A stretch of DNA of 5,584 nucleotides from an uncultured Synergistales bacterium (GTDB lineage Bacteria; Synergistota; Synergistia; Synergistales; Aminobacteriaceae), in the NCBI GenBank assembly GCA_905233335.1, contig CAJOED010000097.1:1-5584 (forward strand), written 5' to 3'. Position 1 is the first letter of the stretch. Every line of letters starts with the position of its first letter. The notes beneath the pieces were generated by a model that saw nothing but the letters and a program-made list of their open reading frames with translations, made no database searches and was not told the origin of the DNA. Positions 4,588 to 5,584 of this stretch are shown in pieces. The translations under genes were made by a program, and so were the position numbers.

Positions 4588-5584
4588 ATGAGTGTTCTCA
4601 TAGCAATGAGCGGAGGTGTTGACAGCAGCGTCTCCGCTTATCTTATGCGCGAAAAGTACAAGTCCTGCAGGGGAGCTACTATGATTTTGCACGGCGGCGA
4701 AAATGTCAGTGATGCCCGGTCTGTGTGTGATGTTCTAGGGATTGAGCATGAACTTATCGACTGCATGAGTGAGTTTCGGGAACGTGTGATAAGTCATTTC
4801 GTGAGCGTCTACGAGTCCGGCGGCACACCTAACCCCTGCATTGACTGCAACAAGTTCATGAAGTTCGGACTGATGCTTGAACATGCAGAACGTATAGCGA
4901 CGGGGCATTATGCGCGGATTGAGCAGAGCAGTTCGGGACGGTGGCTTCTGCGCAAGGGCGTAGATATTTCGCGGGACCAGAGCTATGTGCTGTACATGAT
5001 GAGCCAGGAGCAGTTATCGCGTGTTGAGTTTCCTTTGGGTGGAATGCTGAAGAGTGATGTGCGGGACTTGGCCGGGACTTTGGGTTTCACGAACGCGCGC
5101 AAACACGACAGCCAGGATATATGCTTTGTGCCTGACGGGAATTACGCGGGCTTCATTGAGGAGTACACCGGGAAAACATACCCGCCGGGAAAGTTCATAG
5201 ACACTGACGGGAAAATACTCGGCACGCACAAGGGGATAATCCACTACACAACGGGACAGCGTCGGGGCTTGGGAGTTGCGGCAAAATCGCGGCTCTATGT
5301 GTCCGGCATCAACCCGAACGACAACACGATAACTCTTGCGGCGGAAAATGAAGCAGGATTGTATGCTCGCGGGGTCGTTGCGGAGAATGTGAACGTGATA
5401 GCGTATGACACACTGCCGGAAAATTTCAGTGGGCGCGTGAAAATACGGTACAGGCAGAAGGAAATTCCTGCGGTCATCAATCAGACGGGCGATAATGAGC
5501 TGGTGATAGAGTTTGCAGATAAACAGAAAGCTCCGGCACGAGGTCAGGCGGCAGTGATTTATGACGGTGATTATGTAGTCGGGG
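4588..5584 (+). CDS. mnmA: tRNA-specific 2-thiouridylase MnmA (3' end cut by the window)
   Basis: Thiolates U34 of tRNA Lys, Glu and Gln in the cytosol by adenylating C2 and transferring sulfur. The frame is open for 332 codons to the edge. Motifs: AMSGGVDSSV (6-15), the PP-loop ATP site; TPNPCIDCNKFMKFG (80-94) with Cys84 and Cys87; TGHYARI (105-111); DQSYVLYMM (130-138); SQDICFVPDGNYAGFI (175-190) with Cys179; TTGQRRGLGV (221-230); and a C-terminal beta domain ending RGQAAVIYDGDYVVG. Family members end a few residues after this GGG-type tail, so only a handful of codons should be missing. It is compact: the stretch between the PP-loop helix and ENVSDARSV, and the segment before ATGHY, are shorter than usual. 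The start is 9 nt after the aminotransferase stop with no Shine-Dalgarno, which suggests translational coupling. ATG 4606 is a less likely start because it would remove the first beta-strand. Confidence 0.94.
   Translation, partial: MSVLIAMSGGVDSSVSAYLMREKYKSCRGATMILHGGENVSDARSVCDVLGIEHELIDCMSEFRERVISHFVSVYESGGTPNPCIDCNKFMKFGLMLEHAERIATGHYARIEQSSSGRWLLRKGVDISRDQSYVLYMMSQEQLSRVEFPLGGMLKSDVRDLAGTLGFTNARKHDSQDICFVPDGNYAGFIEEYTGKTYPPGKFIDTDGKILGTHKGIIHYTTGQRRGLGVAAKSRLYVSGINPNDNTITLAAENEAGLYARGVVAENVNVIAYDTLPENFSGRVKIRYRQKEIPAVINQTGDNELVIEFADKQKAPARGQAAVIYDGDYVVG

Overview
This window is a compact bacterial chromosomal segment with protein-coding, mostly housekeeping genes packed on both strands and AT-rich gaps holding the promoters. 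The gene set is a cold-shock protein, a ThiN-type thiamine pyrophosphokinase, a VTT/DedA-like membrane protein, a phospholipase-D-type cardiolipin synthase, a fold-type I aminotransferase and an MnmA tRNA thiolase with a CxxC active-site motif. It looks like an anaerobic, gut-type bacterium; Bacillota or Synergistota would fit, but nothing here fixes the phylum. There is no transposase, phage gene, CRISPR array, tRNA or rRNA in view.

Layout. Positions 1-34 hold the first 11 codons of a cold-shock protein on the minus strand. Positions 35-187 are a divergent promoter region. thiN (188-799, +) follows, then a small exported protein of unknown function (849-1238, +) closed by a clear intrinsic terminator (1256-1290). 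A VTT-family membrane protein (1296-2033, +) begins only a few bases after that terminator. It converges on a cardiolipin synthase-like gene (2119-3285, -). From the short gap at 3286-3399 an aminotransferase (3400-4578, +) is read away from cls. Nine bases after it begins mnmA (4588 onward, +), which runs off the right edge just short of its expected end.

How the genes relate. The VTT-family protein and the cardiolipin synthase both belong to membrane-lipid biology (VTT proteins include lipid scramblases and flippases), but they are convergent, not co-transcribed. The aminotransferase and mnmA form a probable two-gene transcription unit with no obvious shared pathway beyond sulfur and amino-acid metabolism. 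thiN makes the cofactor thiamine diphosphate.

The most unusual structure is in and just after cls. There is a diverged internal duplication of about 102 bp between the two HKD motifs. A second duplicated segment lies at the 3' end: a 37-bp core at 35/37 identity, offset by 110 bp, whose outer copy is out of frame and abuts the stop codon of the VTT gene. Several starts (VTT gene, cls, mnmA) lack a Shine-Dalgarno sequence, and cls looks leaderless. I found no convincing sign of a wholly new system; the region is mainly ordinary housekeeping DNA.
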